NCBI RefSeq assembly: GCF_031323975.1
Contig: NZ_JAVIWS010000001.1
Location: 1,240,001-1,304,000 of the forward strand
Source of the DNA: Escherichia ruysiae
GTDB lineage: Bacteria; Pseudomonadota; Gammaproteobacteria; Enterobacterales; Enterobacteriaceae
Direction: 5' to 3'
Length of the DNA stretch: 64,000 nucleotides
Positions 31,427 through 42,384 of the stretch are shown here, piece after piece (within the stretch, counting starts at the first letter, position 1; every line of letters begins with the position of its first letter). A program made the translations under genes and the position numbers. Under the pieces are notes generated by a model that saw only the letters and a list, made by a program, of their open reading frames with translations, made no database searches and was not told the origin of the DNA.

Positions 31427-32002
31427 TCAGTCCATTAAATGTGACGTTTGTAAATAGTTAAGCAATAACACCGTCTTACCGTCACGTATCTCGCCGGTAT
31501 TAATCATCTCAAGCGCCTGGCTGAACGGCAGCTCAAGCACCTCAATATCTTCATCTTCGACGCCGCCCCCCGCGTTAGCACGCTGACTGTCACTGTATTC
31601 GGCGATAAAAAAGTGGATTAGCTCGGTCACACCGCCAGGCGACATATACAGTTCAAATAATTTGCGTACTTCGCCAACCTCATAACCCGTCTCTTCAATC
31701 GCTTCTTTGCGAATGCACACTTCGGGTTCGTCGTTGTCCAGCAGCCCGGCACAGGTTTCAATCAACTGCCCGCTTTCATTGCCATTAACCCAGGTTGCGA
31801 CGCGGAACTGACGAATCAGAACTACGGTCTTTTTCTTCGCGTTGTACAGGAGGATCGTCGCGCCATTGCCGCGATCGTAAACTTCACGTTTATGGCGGAT
31901 AACTTCGCCATCTTTGCGGGTGAGATCGTAGGTAATGTTGTGCAGGGTGAAATAGTTATCGGAGAGAATTTGGTCTTTGATGAGGGTGATTTGTTGCGTC
32001 AT
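31427..32002 (-). CDS. nudK: NudK, GDP-mannose hydrolase (Nudix family)
   Basis: This 191-residue Nudix hydrolase splits GDP-mannose to GMP and mannose 1-phosphate. The Nudix box runs from GLLDNDEPE to EEIGY-like EAIEETGY at about residues 85-106, with EETG supplying metal-binding glutamates. The start at 32002 gives [11 protein letters not shown] and standard length; a further upstream start would add nine residues not seen in the family. aegA lies just upstream on the same strand. Confidence 0.95.
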   Translation of the reverse strand: MTQQITLIKDQILSDNYFTLHNITYDLTRKDGEVIRHKREVYDRGNGATILLYNAKKKTVVLIRQFRVATWVNGNESGQLIETCAGLLDNDEPEVCIRKEAIEETGYEVGEVRKLFELYMSPGGVTELIHFFIAEYSDSQRANAGGGVEDEDIEVLELPFSQALEMINTGEIRDGKTVLLLNYLQTSHLMD

Positions 32003-32069
32003 ACCGACTCCACAGCGCGAAATGAACAAGTATCTTACGCTGTGAAGTCGGGTTTGTCTGCGGATGGAA

Positions 32070-34049
32070 TTAGTGAGATTTGACTGATTTTATCCCCAGC
32101 CAGTCAATAATTCCCTGCGCCGCATGGCGCCCTTCCGCCATTGCAGTCACCACGAGATCCGCACCGCGCACGGCATCGCCACCAGCGAAGATTTTCGGGT
32201 TCGTCGTCTGGTAACGGTACTGACTTTCAACATCAGCCACGATGCGCCCCCATTTATCCACCGTTACACCATGTGACTGAAGCCACGGCATATCATGCGG
32301 ATTAAAACCAAACGCCATAATCACCGCGTCGGCTGGCATGACAAATTCACTGCCTTCCACCGGCACCGGACGCCGACGCCCTTGTGCATCCGGCTCGCCA
32401 AGTCGCGTGCGCAGGAAACGAATCCCGCAGACGTGACCTTGCTCATTCAATTCAAGCGCCACTGGCTGGACGTTAAATTCGAAGTTAGCCCCCTCTTCGC
32501 GGGCGTTCTTCACCTCTTTTTTCGAACCGGGCATGTTAGCTTCATCACGACGATAGGCGCAGGTGACGTTACTTGCGCCGTGGCGCAGCGCGGTGCGCAC
32601 ACAGTCCATCGCAGTGTCGCCGCCGCCCAGTACAACGACATTTAGCCCGGCTGTATTGATAAACGGCTCTTCCGGTAGCTCTTCAAGCCCCATCACCTGT
32701 TTGGTGTTGGCAATAAGGAACGGCAGAGCGTCATAAACGCCCGGCGCATCTTCATTGGGTAAGCCCGCTTTCATGGAACGGTAAGTGCCGACGCCAACGA
32801 AGACTGCGTCGTATTGTTCGAGCAGCGAATCCAAAGAGACATCTTTACCCACTTCACAATTGAGTTTGAAGTGAATCCCCATTGCGCTGAAGATTTCCCG
32901 ACGGCGCGCCATCAGCGATTTATCCAATTTGAAAGAAGGAATGCCAAAGGTGAGCAAGCCACCGATTTCTGGATGGCGATCGTATACCGTCACCTCCACG
33001 CCGCTGCGGGTCAGGACGTCCGCACAGGCCAGCCCCGCAGGCCCCGCACCGATAATCGCCACTCGCTTGTCCACTTTCGTGACATGGCTTAAGTCAGGAC
33101 GCCAACCTTTCGCCAACGCCTGATCTGAAATGTAGCGTTCAATGTTGCCGATAGTCACCGCGCCGTGCTCATCGCGAATGGTGCAGGCGCCTTCACACAA
33201 GCGATCTTGCGGACAGACGCGTCCGGTAATTTCTGGCAGGGTGTTGGTCTGGTGAGAAAGCTCGACGGCGGCGTCGATATTTCCGGCTTTCACCAGTTCA
33301 ATCCACTGCGGAATATGGTTATGCAGCGGGCAGGTCCATTCACAGACGCTATGCTCGCCGCACTTCAGGCAGCGCGAGGCTTCCCGTTGTGCCTGGTCGG
33401 TGCGGAATGGCAGATAAATTTCATCAAAGCCGGTTTTGCGCGCTTCAATTGCCAGTTTATCCGGCTCGCCGCGCGCGGGCGTTGCCTGCATTTGCTCGAC
33501 TTTACTCATTACCGGCATTTCTTGTGCCGCTGTACTGGTATGCCACGGTTGATGTTCCTGACGTGCAGTGCGCAAGCGGCGAGATTTCGCTATGCCGGAG
33601 AGTGCGGCGTCGGTGACCAGTTGCAGCGCATCCGCCGGGCAGTTTTCGACACAGGCGGGGCCGTTTTCTCGCCCTGCGCACAGGTCGCATTTATGTGCCG
33701 TGGCTTTCACTTTACCCGCTGTGACGGGTGTCAGGACAATCTGCATGGTGCCAAACGGACAGGCCACCACACAGGATTTACAGCCAATACACTTTTGCTG
33801 ATTGACCTGAATGCTGTCATCAACATGGCTGATTGCGCCATTGGGGCAGCTACGGGCACAGGGCGCATCTTCGCAATGGTGACAGGTCACTGCACTACGT
33901 TGCTGCTGATGTTTGATAACCGTAATTCGGGGATGAAAATGGTGTTGGCTCAGGACATGTTGCTCATCATTGTGAGCCATGACACAGGCAATTTCACAAG
34001 CATGACAACCCAGACATTGCTGACTGTTGGCCATAATAAAACGATTCAT
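32070..34049 (-). CDS. aegA: AegA, iron-sulfur flavoprotein oxidoreductase
   Basis: This 659-residue fusion has an N-terminal ferredoxin-type region (about 1-150) with several Cys clusters such as [11 protein letters not shown] and [12 protein letters not shown] for 4Fe-4S centres. A GltD-like dehydrogenase region follows, with a second cysteine set ([14 protein letters not shown]) and FAD/NADPH motifs ([22 protein letters not shown]). It is known as an anaerobically expressed gene under FNR and nitrate control and has been linked to urate use. narQ, the nitrate sensor, is divergent. Substrate specificity cannot be read from sequence. Confidence 0.95.
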   Translation of the reverse strand: MNRFIMANSQQCLGCHACEIACVMAHNDEQHVLSQHHFHPRITVIKHQQQRSAVTCHHCEDAPCARSCPNGAISHVDDSIQVNQQKCIGCKSCVVACPFGTMQIVLTPVTAGKVKATAHKCDLCAGRENGPACVENCPADALQLVTDAALSGIAKSRRLRTARQEHQPWHTSTAAQEMPVMSKVEQMQATPARGEPDKLAIEARKTGFDEIYLPFRTDQAQREASRCLKCGEHSVCEWTCPLHNHIPQWIELVKAGNIDAAVELSHQTNTLPEITGRVCPQDRLCEGACTIRDEHGAVTIGNIERYISDQALAKGWRPDLSHVTKVDKRVAIIGAGPAGLACADVLTRSGVEVTVYDRHPEIGGLLTFGIPSFKLDKSLMARRREIFSAMGIHFKLNCEVGKDVSLDSLLEQYDAVFVGVGTYRSMKAGLPNEDAPGVYDALPFLIANTKQVMGLEELPEEPFINTAGLNVVVLGGGDTAMDCVRTALRHGASNVTCAYRRDEANMPGSKKEVKNAREEGANFEFNVQPVALELNEQGHVCGIRFLRTRLGEPDAQGRRRPVPVEGSEFVMPADAVIMAFGFNPHDMPWLQSHGVTVDKWGRIVADVESQYRYQTTNPKIFAGGDAVRGADLVVTAMAEGRHAAQGIIDWLGIKSVKSH

Positions 34050-34168
34050 AACGACCTTCTTTTTTGGTTGTAAAAACCTTATTCTTTATATGAGTGTTGT
34101 TATTACCCGACTTGCAGGGGAATCGGCAATGTCCATGTGCCCAGAACAAGTAACTATTTCGCTATAAA

Positions 34169-34182
34169 CTGTGGCAGATCAA
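34169..34182 (-). promoter_or_regulatory. Possible FNR half-site upstream of aegA
   Basis: On the minus strand TTGATCTGCCACAG shows a perfect left FNR half (TTGAT) and a weak right half. aegA is known to need FNR, so this could be the operator. The match is partial and the distance to the promoter is not known. Confidence 0.35.
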
Positions 34183-34254
34183 ATAATCCCATCACTGACT
34201 AAATTGCGTTTCAACAACCTGGAACATTAATGATTTTATGTGGAGAAGACGCGT

Positions 34255-35955
34255 GTGATTGTTAAACGACCCGTCTCGGCCAGTCTGGCCAGGGCCTTTT
34301 TTTACATTGTGCTGCTGTCGATTCTTTCCACGGGTATCGCCCTGCTAACTCTGGCGAGCAGTTTGCGCGACGCTGAGGCGATCAATATTGCCGGATCGCT
34401 GCGTATGCAGAGTTACCGCCTGGGCTACGACTTGCAAAGTGGCAGTCCACAACTCAATGCGCATCGCCAGTTGTTCCAGCAGGCGCTGCATTCACCGGTA
34501 TTAACCAATCTCAACGTCTGGTATGTGCCAGAGGCAGTAAAAACCCGCTATGCGCATCTGAATGCCAACTGGCTGGAGATGAATAATCGGCTCAGCAAGG
34601 GGGATTTGCCGTGGTATCAGGCCAATATCGATAATTATGTCAATCAGATAGACCTGTTCGTGCTGGCTTTACAGCACTACGCTGAACGCAAAATGCTGCT
34701 GGTGGTGGCGATTTCGCTGGCTGGCGGCATCGGTATTTTCACGCTGGTCTTTTTTACTCTGCGCCGCATACGCCATCAGGTCGTTGCCCCACTGAATCAA
34801 CTGGTTACCGCCAGTCAGCGTATTGAACACGGTCAGTTCGACTCACCGCCGCTGGATACCAGCCTGCCCAATGAGCTGGGACTGCTGGCCAAAACCTTTA
34901 ACCAGATGTCGAGCGAACTGCATAAATTGTACCGTTCGCTGGAAGCGTCAGTAGAAGAAAAAACCCGCGATCTCCACGAGGCCAAGCGCCGTCTGGAGGT
35001 GTTGTATCAGTGTTCGCAGGCGCTGAACACCAGCCAGATTGATGTGCATTGTTTCCGCCACATTTTGCAGATTGTTCGCGACAATGAAGCGGCTGAATAT
35101 CTGGAGTTAAATGTCGGTGAAAACTGGCGGATTAGCGAAGGAAAGCCCAACCCGCAACTGCCGATGCAGATTTTACCGGTGACCATGCAAGAGACGGTTT
35201 ACGGCGAGCTGCACTGGCAAAACAGCAACGTGTCGGCCTCCGAACCGCTGCTTAATAGCGTTTCATCGATGCTGGGGCGCGGTTTGTACTTTAACCAGGC
35301 ACAGAAACATTTTCAGCAATTGCTGTTGATGGAGGAACGCGCGACCATCGCCCGCGAATTGCACGACTCGCTGGCTCAGGTGCTTTCTTATTTGCGTATC
35401 CAGTTAACATTACTGAAGCGTTCGATACCGGAAGATAACGCCACCGCACAAAGTATCATGGCCGATTTTTCCCAGGCATTGAATGATGCGTATCGGCAGT
35501 TACGCGAGCTGCTGACCACTTTCCGCCTCACGCTGCAGCAGGCGGATCTCCCTTCCGCGCTGCGGGAAATGCTGGATACATTACAAAATCAAACCAGCGC
35601 CAAACTGACCCTCGACTGCCGCTTGCCAACCCTGGCGCTGGATGCGCAAATGCAGGTGCATCTGTTGCAAATTATTCGTGAAGCGGTGCTGAATGCGATG
35701 AAGCACGCCAACGCCAGCGAAATCGCTGTTAGCTGCGTCACCGCACCGGACGGCAACCACACGGTCTATATCCGTGACAACGGGATTGGCATCGGTGAAC
35801 CGAAAGAACCTGAAGGCCATTATGGTCTGAATATTATGCGCGAACGCGCGGAACGACTGGGCGGAACGCTGACATTTTCGCAACCTTCCGGCGGCGGCAC
35901 GTTAGTGAGTATTAGCTTTCGCTCTGCGGCGGGTGAGGAAAGTCAACTGATGTAA
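34255..35955 (+). CDS. narQ: NarQ, nitrate/nitrite sensor histidine kinase
   Basis: This 566-residue inner-membrane kinase senses nitrate and nitrite and phosphorylates NarL and NarP. It has a membrane span near 13-34, a periplasmic four-helix sensor with the nitrate-binding P-box (SLRMQSYRLGYDL), and a second span near 146-167. A HAMP linker, a coiled signalling region, a HisKA_3 dimerisation domain with the phospho-histidine in ARELHDSLAQ and a C-terminal ATPase domain follow. Translation starts at GTG 34255; an in-frame GTG at 34240 would add five residues. It is divergent from aegA. Confidence 0.97.
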   Translation: MIVKRPVSASLARAFFYIVLLSILSTGIALLTLASSLRDAEAINIAGSLRMQSYRLGYDLQSGSPQLNAHRQLFQQALHSPVLTNLNVWYVPEAVKTRYAHLNANWLEMNNRLSKGDLPWYQANIDNYVNQIDLFVLALQHYAERKMLLVVAISLAGGIGIFTLVFFTLRRIRHQVVAPLNQLVTASQRIEHGQFDSPPLDTSLPNELGLLAKTFNQMSSELHKLYRSLEASVEEKTRDLHEAKRRLEVLYQCSQALNTSQIDVHCFRHILQIVRDNEAAEYLELNVGENWRISEGKPNPQLPMQILPVTMQETVYGELHWQNSNVSASEPLLNSVSSMLGRGLYFNQAQKHFQQLLLMEERATIARELHDSLAQVLSYLRIQLTLLKRSIPEDNATAQSIMADFSQALNDAYRQLRELLTTFRLTLQQADLPSALREMLDTLQNQTSAKLTLDCRLPTLALDAQMQVHLLQIIREAVLNAMKHANASEIAVSCVTAPDGNHTVYIRDNGIGIGEPKEPEGHYGLNIMRERAERLGGTLTFSQPSGGGTLVSISFRSAAGEESQLM

Positions 35956-36118
35956 TACCTCTTGTTGACCAAAGAATACGGGCACTTAAGGTTCAGTATA
36001 AAAGGGCATGATAATTTACATTATCTCCTTTTTTTCTCCACGATTGGCTCGTACCTTGCCGCTACAGTGAAGCAAGTCAAGCCTACAACGATACGCAGAA
36101 ACACGAGGTCCTCTTTTA

Positions 36119-39100
36119 ATGGCGAATTTCTTTATTGATCGCCCCATTTTTGCCTGGGTACTGGCAATCCTGTTGTGTCTGACAGGAACCCTGGCGATTT
36201 TCTCATTGCCCGTTGAACAATACCCGGATCTCGCGCCGCCGAACGTGCGAGTGACCGCTAACTATCCAGGCGCTTCGGCTCAGACGCTGGAAAACACCGT
36301 AACCCAGGTTATCGAGCAGAATATGACTGGCCTCGATAACCTGATGTATATGTCGTCACAAAGCAGTGGCACCGGTCAGGCATCTGTCACCTTAAGTTTT
36401 AAAGCCGGAACCGACCCGGACGAGGCGGTGCAACAGGTGCAAAACCAGCTGCAATCGGCCATGCGTAAACTCCCACAGGCGGTACAAAACCAGGGCGTGA
36501 CAGTACGTAAAACCGGCGATACTAACATCCTGACCATTGCTTTCGTCTCTACCGATGGTTCGATGGATAAACAAGATATTGCCGATTACGTTGCCAGTAA
36601 TATTCAGGATCCGTTAAGCCGCGTTAACGGCGTTGGTGATATCGACGCCTATGGTTCACAGTACTCGATGCGTATCTGGCTTGATCCGGCAAAACTGAAC
36701 AGCTTCCAGATGACGGCTAAAGATGTAACCGACGCCATTGAGTCACAGAACGCGCAGATTGCGGTCGGACAGCTTGGCGGTACACCTTCTGTAGATAAAC
36801 AAGCATTGAACGCTACCATTAACGCCCAGTCGCTGTTGCAAACGCCTGAACAGTTCCGCGATATCACCTTGCGGGTAAATCAGGATGGTTCGGAAGTGAA
36901 ACTGGGCGATGTTGCCACCGTCGAAATGGGGGCGGAGAAATACGATTATCTTAGCCGCTTTAATGGTAAGCCTGCCTCCGGTCTGGGAGTAAAACTGGCT
37001 TCCGGCGCGAACGAAATGGCCACGGCGAAGCTGGTACTGAACCGGCTCGACGAACTGGCGCAATACTTCCCTCCCGGTCTGGAATATAAGGTGGCGTATG
37101 AAACCACCTCGTTTGTTAAAGCCTCCATTGAAGACGTGGTGAAAACCCTGTTAGAAGCTATCGCGCTGGTTTTCCTCGTCATGTATCTGTTCCTGCAAAA
37201 CTTCCGCGCTACATTGATTCCAACTATCGCCGTGCCGGTGGTGTTGATGGGCACTTTCTCCGTGCTTTACGCCTTCGGTTACAGCGTCAACACCTTAACC
37301 ATGTTTGCGATGGTGCTGGCGATCGGTCTGCTGGTGGATGACGCCATCGTGGTAGTGGAAAACGTCGAACGTATTATGAGTGAGGAAGGACTCACTCCTC
37401 GCGAAGCTACACGTAAATCGATGGGGCAGATCCAGGGGGCACTGGTCGGGATTGCGATGGTGCTGTCGGCGGTATTTGTGCCAATGGCCTTCTTTGGCGG
37501 CACGACCGGAGCTATCTATCGCCAGTTCTCTATTACCATTGTTGCGGCGATGGTGCTGTCGGTGCTGGTGGCGATGATCCTCACTCCGGCGCTGTGTGCC
37601 ACGCTACTTAAGCCACTGAAAAAAGGTGAGCATCACGGGCAGAAAGGCTTTTTTGCCTGGTTTAACCAGATGTTCAACCGTAACGCCGAACGCTACGAGA
37701 AAGGGGTGGCGAAAATTCTCCACCGCAGCCTGCGCTGGATTTTGATTTACGTCCTGCTGTTAGGCGGTATGGTGTTTCTGTTCCTGCGTCTGCCGACGTC
37801 ATTCCTGCCACTGGAAGACCGTGGCATGTTCACCACGTCGGTGCAGCTACCCAGCGGTTCGACCCAGCAACAGACGCTGAAAGTGGTGGAACAGATCGAG
37901 AAGTATTACTTCACTCATGAGAAAGACAATATCACGTCGGTATTTGCCACGGTCGGTTCAGGCCCTGGCGGCAACGGGCAAAACGTGGCGCGTATGTTTA
38001 TCCGCCTGAAAGACTGGAGTGAGCGCGACAGTAAGACCGGCACTTCGTTTGCCATTATCGAACGTGCAACGAAAGAATTTAATAAGATTAAAGAAGCCCG
38101 CGTTATCGCCAGCAGCCCGCCGGCAATTAGCGGTCTTGGCAGTTCTGCGGGTTTTGATATGGAGTTGCAGGATCACGCCGGAGCGGGTCACGATGCGCTG
38201 ATGGCTGCACGTAACCAGTTGCTGGCGCTGGCAGCGGAAAATCCGGAATTAACCCGCGTGCGCCATAACGGTCTTGATGACAGTCCGCAGTTGCAGATTG
38301 ATATCGACCAACGTAAAGCTCAGGCGCTGGGCGTTGCCATTGACGATATTAACGACACGCTGCAAACCGCGTGGGGTTCAAGCTATGTAAATGACTTTAT
38401 GGATCGCGGTCGCGTGAAGAAAGTCTATGTGCAGGCCGCCGCGCCGTATCGGATGCTGCCGGATGATATCAACCTGTGGTATGTGCGTAACAAAGACGGT
38501 GGGATGGTGCCCTTCTCTGCCTTCGCGACCTCTCGCTGGGAGACAGGTTCGCCGCGTCTGGAACGCTATAACGGCTATTCTGCGGTAGAGATTGTCGGGG
38601 AAGCCGCACCGGGCGTCAGTACGGGTACAGCGATGGATATTATGGAATCGTTAGTGAAGCAGTTGCCGAACGGCTTTGGACTGGAGTGGACGGCGATGTC
38701 GTACCAGGAACGACTTTCCGGTGCGCAAGCTCCGGCGCTGTATGCCATTTCATTGCTGGTGGTATTCCTGTGTCTGGCTGCACTTTATGAAAGTTGGTCA
38801 GTACCGTTCTCGGTAATGCTGGTTGTACCGCTGGGAGTTATCGGCGCGCTGCTGGCAACCTGGATGCGTGGGCTGGAAAACGACGTTTACTTCCAGGTGG
38901 GTTTATTAACGGTCATTGGTTTATCGGCGAAAAACGCCATCCTCATTGTCGAGTTCGCTAACGAGATGAACCAAAAAGGTCACGACCTGTTTGAAGCGAC
39001 TCTTTATGCCTGCCGCCAGCGTTTACGCCCGATACTGATGACCTCGCTGGCGTTTATCTTCGGCGTACTGCCGATGGCAATCAGCAGCGGTGCCGGTTCC

Positions 39101-39232
39101 GGTGGTCAACATGCGGTGGGTACTGGCGTAATGGGGGGAATGATCTCCGCCACCATTCTGGCGATTTACTTCGTGCCGCTGTTCTTTGTGCTGGTACGCC
39201 GTCGTTTCCCTCTGAAGCCACGCCCGGAATAA
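36119..39232 (+). CDS. acrD: AcrD, RND aminoglycoside/acidic drug efflux pump
   Basis: This 1037-residue proton-driven pump works with AcrA and TolC to export aminoglycosides and other amphiphilic compounds. It shows the RND plan: 12 membrane spans, two large periplasmic loops and proton-relay residues in [14 protein letters not shown] (near 405-410), with Lys/Asn partners in TM10 ([13 protein letters not shown]). It begins [14 protein letters not shown] as in AcrB. BaeSR and CpxAR control it in E. coli through the region before it. It is a single-gene unit ended by a strong terminator. Confidence 0.98.
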   Translation: MANFFIDRPIFAWVLAILLCLTGTLAIFSLPVEQYPDLAPPNVRVTANYPGASAQTLENTVTQVIEQNMTGLDNLMYMSSQSSGTGQASVTLSFKAGTDPDEAVQQVQNQLQSAMRKLPQAVQNQGVTVRKTGDTNILTIAFVSTDGSMDKQDIADYVASNIQDPLSRVNGVGDIDAYGSQYSMRIWLDPAKLNSFQMTAKDVTDAIESQNAQIAVGQLGGTPSVDKQALNATINAQSLLQTPEQFRDITLRVNQDGSEVKLGDVATVEMGAEKYDYLSRFNGKPASGLGVKLASGANEMATAKLVLNRLDELAQYFPPGLEYKVAYETTSFVKASIEDVVKTLLEAIALVFLVMYLFLQNFRATLIPTIAVPVVLMGTFSVLYAFGYSVNTLTMFAMVLAIGLLVDDAIVVVENVERIMSEEGLTPREATRKSMGQIQGALVGIAMVLSAVFVPMAFFGGTTGAIYRQFSITIVAAMVLSVLVAMILTPALCATLLKPLKKGEHHGQKGFFAWFNQMFNRNAERYEKGVAKILHRSLRWILIYVLLLGGMVFLFLRLPTSFLPLEDRGMFTTSVQLPSGSTQQQTLKVVEQIEKYYFTHEKDNITSVFATVGSGPGGNGQNVARMFIRLKDWSERDSKTGTSFAIIERATKEFNKIKEARVIASSPPAISGLGSSAGFDMELQDHAGAGHDALMAARNQLLALAAENPELTRVRHNGLDDSPQLQIDIDQRKAQALGVAIDDINDTLQTAWGSSYVNDFMDRGRVKKVYVQAAAPYRMLPDDINLWYVRNKDGGMVPFSAFATSRWETGSPRLERYNGYSAVEIVGEAAPGVSTGTAMDIMESLVKQLPNGFGLEWTAMSYQERLSGAQAPALYAISLLVVFLCLAALYESWSVPFSVMLVVPLGVIGALLATWMRGLENDVYFQVGLLTVIGLSAKNAILIVEFANEMNQKGHDLFEATLYACRQRLRPILMTSLAFIFGVLPMAISSGAGSGGQHAVGTGVMGGMISATILAIYFVPLFFVLVRRRFPLKPRPE

Positions 39233-39237
39233 GCAAT

Positions 39238-39270
39238 AAAAAAGGCGACATGCCAACGTGTCGCCTTTTT
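39238..39270 (+). terminator. Intrinsic terminator of acrD
   Basis: AAAGGCGACA and TGTCGCCTTT form a 10-bp stem with an 8-base loop directly followed by a T-run. It lies within 35 bases of the acrD stop and looks like a classic Rho-independent terminator. Confidence 0.9.
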
Positions 39271-39282
39271 CAACTTTCTGAT

Positions 39283-39307
39283 AAAGAACCTGTTCATCAG
39301 GTTCTTT
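39283..39307 (-). terminator. Terminator-like hairpin of ypfM
   Basis: AAAGAACCTG and CAGGTTCTTT form a perfect 10-bp stem with a 5-base loop. On the minus strand it lies about 24 bases after the ypfM stop and is followed by AT-rich sequence. It likely ends ypfM transcription and is separate from the acrD terminator. Confidence 0.65.
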
Positions 39308-39330
39308 CATTTTACCTTCTGTCCTGGTAA

Positions 39331-39390
39331 TTACTTGCGAAGCATAACTTCGATAAAGTCTTTCCAGTTCCCCAGTTCACGTTCAATCAT
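39331..39390 (-). CDS. ypfM: YpfM, 19-residue small protein
   Basis: This very short gene encodes MIERELGNWKDFIEVMLRK. It is preceded by a GAGAGG ribosome-binding site seven bases from the ATG on the minus strand. The same 19-residue protein is known in E. coli K-12, where it was detected as a stably expressed small protein of unknown function. It has a compact amphipathic pattern with both charge types and no membrane segment. It is antisense to neither neighbour and has its own hairpin downstream. Confidence 0.9.
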   Translation of the reverse strand: MIERELGNWKDFIEVMLRK

Positions 39391-40125
<735 letters not shown>

Positions 40126-40128
40126 TCT

Positions 40129-41256
40129 ATGTCGTGTCCGGTTATTGAGCTGACACAGCAGCTTATTCGCCGCCCATCCTTAAGTCCTGATGACGCAGGA
40201 TGTCAGGCAATCATTACCGAACGTTTACAGGCGATCGGTTTTACCATCGAACGCATGGACTTTGCGGATACGCAGAATTTTTGGGCGTGGCGTGGACAGG
40301 GAGAAACGTTAGCCTTTGCCGGACATACCGACGTTGTACCGCCTGGCGATGCCGACCGTTGGATCAATCCACCATTTGAACCGACCATTCGCGACGGTAT
40401 GTTATTTGGGCGCGGCGCGGCAGATATGAAAGGGTCGCTGGCGGCGATGGTGGTAGCAGCAGAACGCTTTGTCGCTCAACATCCCAACCATAAAGGTCGA
40501 CTGGCGTTTCTGATCACCTCAGACGAAGAAGCCAGCGCCCACAACGGCACGGTCAAAGTGGTCGAAACCTTAATGGCACGCCGTGAACGGCTGGATTACT
40601 GCCTGGTTGGTGAACCGTCGAGTATCGAAGTGGTCGGTGATGTAGTGAAAAATGGCCGTCGCGGATCGTTGACCTGTAACCTTACTATTCATGGCGTGCA
40701 GGGACATGTGGCCTACCCACACCTTGCAGATAACCCTGTACATCGTGCAGCCCCTTTCCTCAATGAGTTAGTGGCTATCGAGTGGGATCAGGGCAATGAA
40801 TTTTTCCCGGCAACCAGTATGCAAATAGCCAATATTCAGGCGGGTACTGGCAGTAATAATGTCATTCCGGGTGAGCTGTTTGTACAGTTTAACTTCCGCT
40901 TTAGCACCGAACTTACTGATGAAATGATCAAAGCACAGGTGCTTACCCTGCTTGAAAAACATCAACTGCGTTATACGGTCGATTGGTGGCTTTCCGGGCA
41001 GCCATTTTTGACTGCGCGCGGTAAACTGGTAGATGCGGTCGTCAACGCGGTTGAGCACTATAATGAAATTAAACCGCAGCTACTGACCACAGGCGGAACG
41101 TCCGATGGGCGCTTTATTGCCCGCATGGGGGCGCAGGTGGTGGAACTTGGGCCGGTCAATGCCACCATTCATAAAATTAATGAATGTGTGAACGCTGCCG
41201 ACCTGCAGCTACTTGCCCGTATGTATCAACGTATCATGGAACAGCTCGTCGCCTGA
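40129..41256 (+). CDS. dapE: DapE, succinyl-diaminopimelate desuccinylase
   Basis: This 375-residue zinc enzyme of the M20 peptidase family removes succinate from N-succinyl-LL-diaminopimelate in the lysine and meso-DAP pathway, essential for peptidoglycan. Metal ligands and active residues seen include [11 protein letters not shown] (His66, Asp68), the GRGAADMKG segment, TSDEEASA and the C-terminal [12 protein letters not shown] with a metal-binding His. It works as a dimer. It lies just after yffB and 27 bases before ypfN. dapA, in the same pathway, lies 6 kb further on. Confidence 0.97.
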   Translation: MSCPVIELTQQLIRRPSLSPDDAGCQAIITERLQAIGFTIERMDFADTQNFWAWRGQGETLAFAGHTDVVPPGDADRWINPPFEPTIRDGMLFGRGAADMKGSLAAMVVAAERFVAQHPNHKGRLAFLITSDEEASAHNGTVKVVETLMARRERLDYCLVGEPSSIEVVGDVVKNGRRGSLTCNLTIHGVQGHVAYPHLADNPVHRAAPFLNELVAIEWDQGNEFFPATSMQIANIQAGTGSNNVIPGELFVQFNFRFSTELTDEMIKAQVLTLLEKHQLRYTVDWWLSGQPFLTARGKLVDAVVNAVEHYNEIKPQLLTTGGTSDGRFIARMGAQVVELGPVNATIHKINECVNAADLQLLARMYQRIMEQLVA

Positions 41257-41283
41257 TGAGTGGTTCTGCAAGAGGAAAAAAGC

Positions 41284-41484
41284 ATGGACTGGCTGGCTAA
41301 ATATTGGTGGATTCTGGTAATTGTCTTTTTGGTGGGCGTCCTGCTGAATGTTATCAAAGATCTCAAGCGCGTCGACCATAAGAAATTTCTCGCCAACAAG
41401 CCGGAGCTTCCCCCGCATCGTGATTTCAACGATAAATGGGACGATGATGACGACTGGCCGAAGAAGGATCAACCGAAGAAGTAA
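41284..41484 (+). CDS. ypfN: YpfN, small membrane protein (UPF0370)
   Basis: This 66-residue protein has one N-terminal membrane span ([19 protein letters not shown]) and a highly charged tail with a DDDDDW run and a basic end. Its function is unknown. The start at 41284 follows AGAGGAAAA. It directly follows dapE, so it is probably the last gene of the yffB-dapE-ypfN unit, ended by a REP cluster. Confidence 0.92.
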
Positions 41485-41492
41485 GCTGGAGG

Positions 41493-41604
41493 GGCCGGAT
41501 AATGTCTGGCGCTCAACCGTAGGCCTGATAAGACGCGTCAGCGTCGCATCAGGCATCATAGCCGGATGCGGCGTGAACGCCTTATCCGGCCTACGCGTCC
41601 GGCA
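41493..41604. repeat. REP/BIME cluster between ypfN and ypfH
   Basis: Three REP-type palindromes (GGCCGGATAATG, AGGCCTGATAAGACGCGTCAGCGTCGCATCAGGC, GCCGGATGCGGCG...CGCCTTATCCGGC) fill the gap between the convergent genes ypfN and ypfH. They mark the 3' ends of both transcripts. Confidence 0.9.
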
Positions 41605-41612
41605 CCTGTCTT

Positions 41613-42311
41613 TTACATCATTTCAATCACATCATCATCGCCAGGCTTACCGCCGCTTAACGCCTCGTCGAAGTAATGTTTCGGAATGGTATAACGCAAG
41701 TGATCCAGGGCAAATTGCATACTGCGATTATCGATCGCATGACCTAAATCCTCCACGATATCCAGCGTCACATCTCCACCGGCGTTAATTAACGCTTCCT
41801 GCGCCGCAACCGCGTGAGCCAGATCGATAACCGGATCTTCACCACCGTGGATCAGGTGAATTGTTGTAGCAGTAGAAGCCGTTTTCGGCAGGCTGGCATA
41901 GCGTCCGTTAAAGGCGATGACGCGTGAGGCAAGTCCCGGTTCGGCTTTAATACTCTCCAGCGCCATAATGGCCCCTTGTGAGAACCCGATCAGCGCCGTG
42001 GCGTTAGCCCCTACTCCGCTCTGTTTCTGCCAGTAGCGTACTGTCTCAATAAACGTCGGCATGATGGCATCCACCCGCGCCTGGCGATTCTCTTCCGTTA
42101 CGCCCTGCACCGAAAACCATTGACGCCCTGCCGGATTACCGCTCGGCTCAGCACCACCGACACTTACCACCAGCGCATCTGGAAACAACGGTGCAAACCA
42201 GCTACCGATTTCCCCCATTGCCACCGGGTTATCCCCGACACCGTGGAAAAGCAGTAACAACTGTTGGGCAGGTTTATCCGGGCTTTGAACAACAAAATGG
42301 TCATGTTTCAT
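41613..42311 (-). CDS. ypfH: YpfH, carboxylesterase (alpha/beta hydrolase)
   Basis: This 232-residue cytoplasmic esterase acts on short-chain p-nitrophenyl esters in vitro. The catalytic serine is in the nucleophile elbow GFSQGA, with the acid in GGEDPVIDL and His in DLGHAID. The oxyanion HGVGDN loop is near residue 23. The start at 42311 follows AGGAGTT; an in-frame start eight codons upstream is weaker. It is separated from tmcA by about 70 bases on the same strand. Confidence 0.95.
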   Translation of the reverse strand: MKHDHFVVQSPDKPAQQLLLLFHGVGDNPVAMGEIGSWFAPLFPDALVVSVGGAEPSGNPAGRQWFSVQGVTEENRQARVDAIMPTFIETVRYWQKQSGVGANATALIGFSQGAIMALESIKAEPGLASRVIAFNGRYASLPKTASTATTIHLIHGGEDPVIDLAHAVAAQEALINAGGDVTLDIVEDLGHAIDNRSMQFALDHLRYTIPKHYFDEALSGGKPGDDDVIEMM

Positions 42312-42384
42312 GGCGAACTCCTTAACTGATGTCATTAATTTTACGCCGCTGACTCACAATGACCGTGGGAGAAAATTGAAGGAG

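Noticed and set aside
33165..34073. A 302-codon frame antisense to aegA
   Set aside because: It overlaps a conserved iron-sulfur protein gene. The composition is cysteine-, threonine- and phenylalanine-rich because it mirrors the ferredoxin motifs. No family features.
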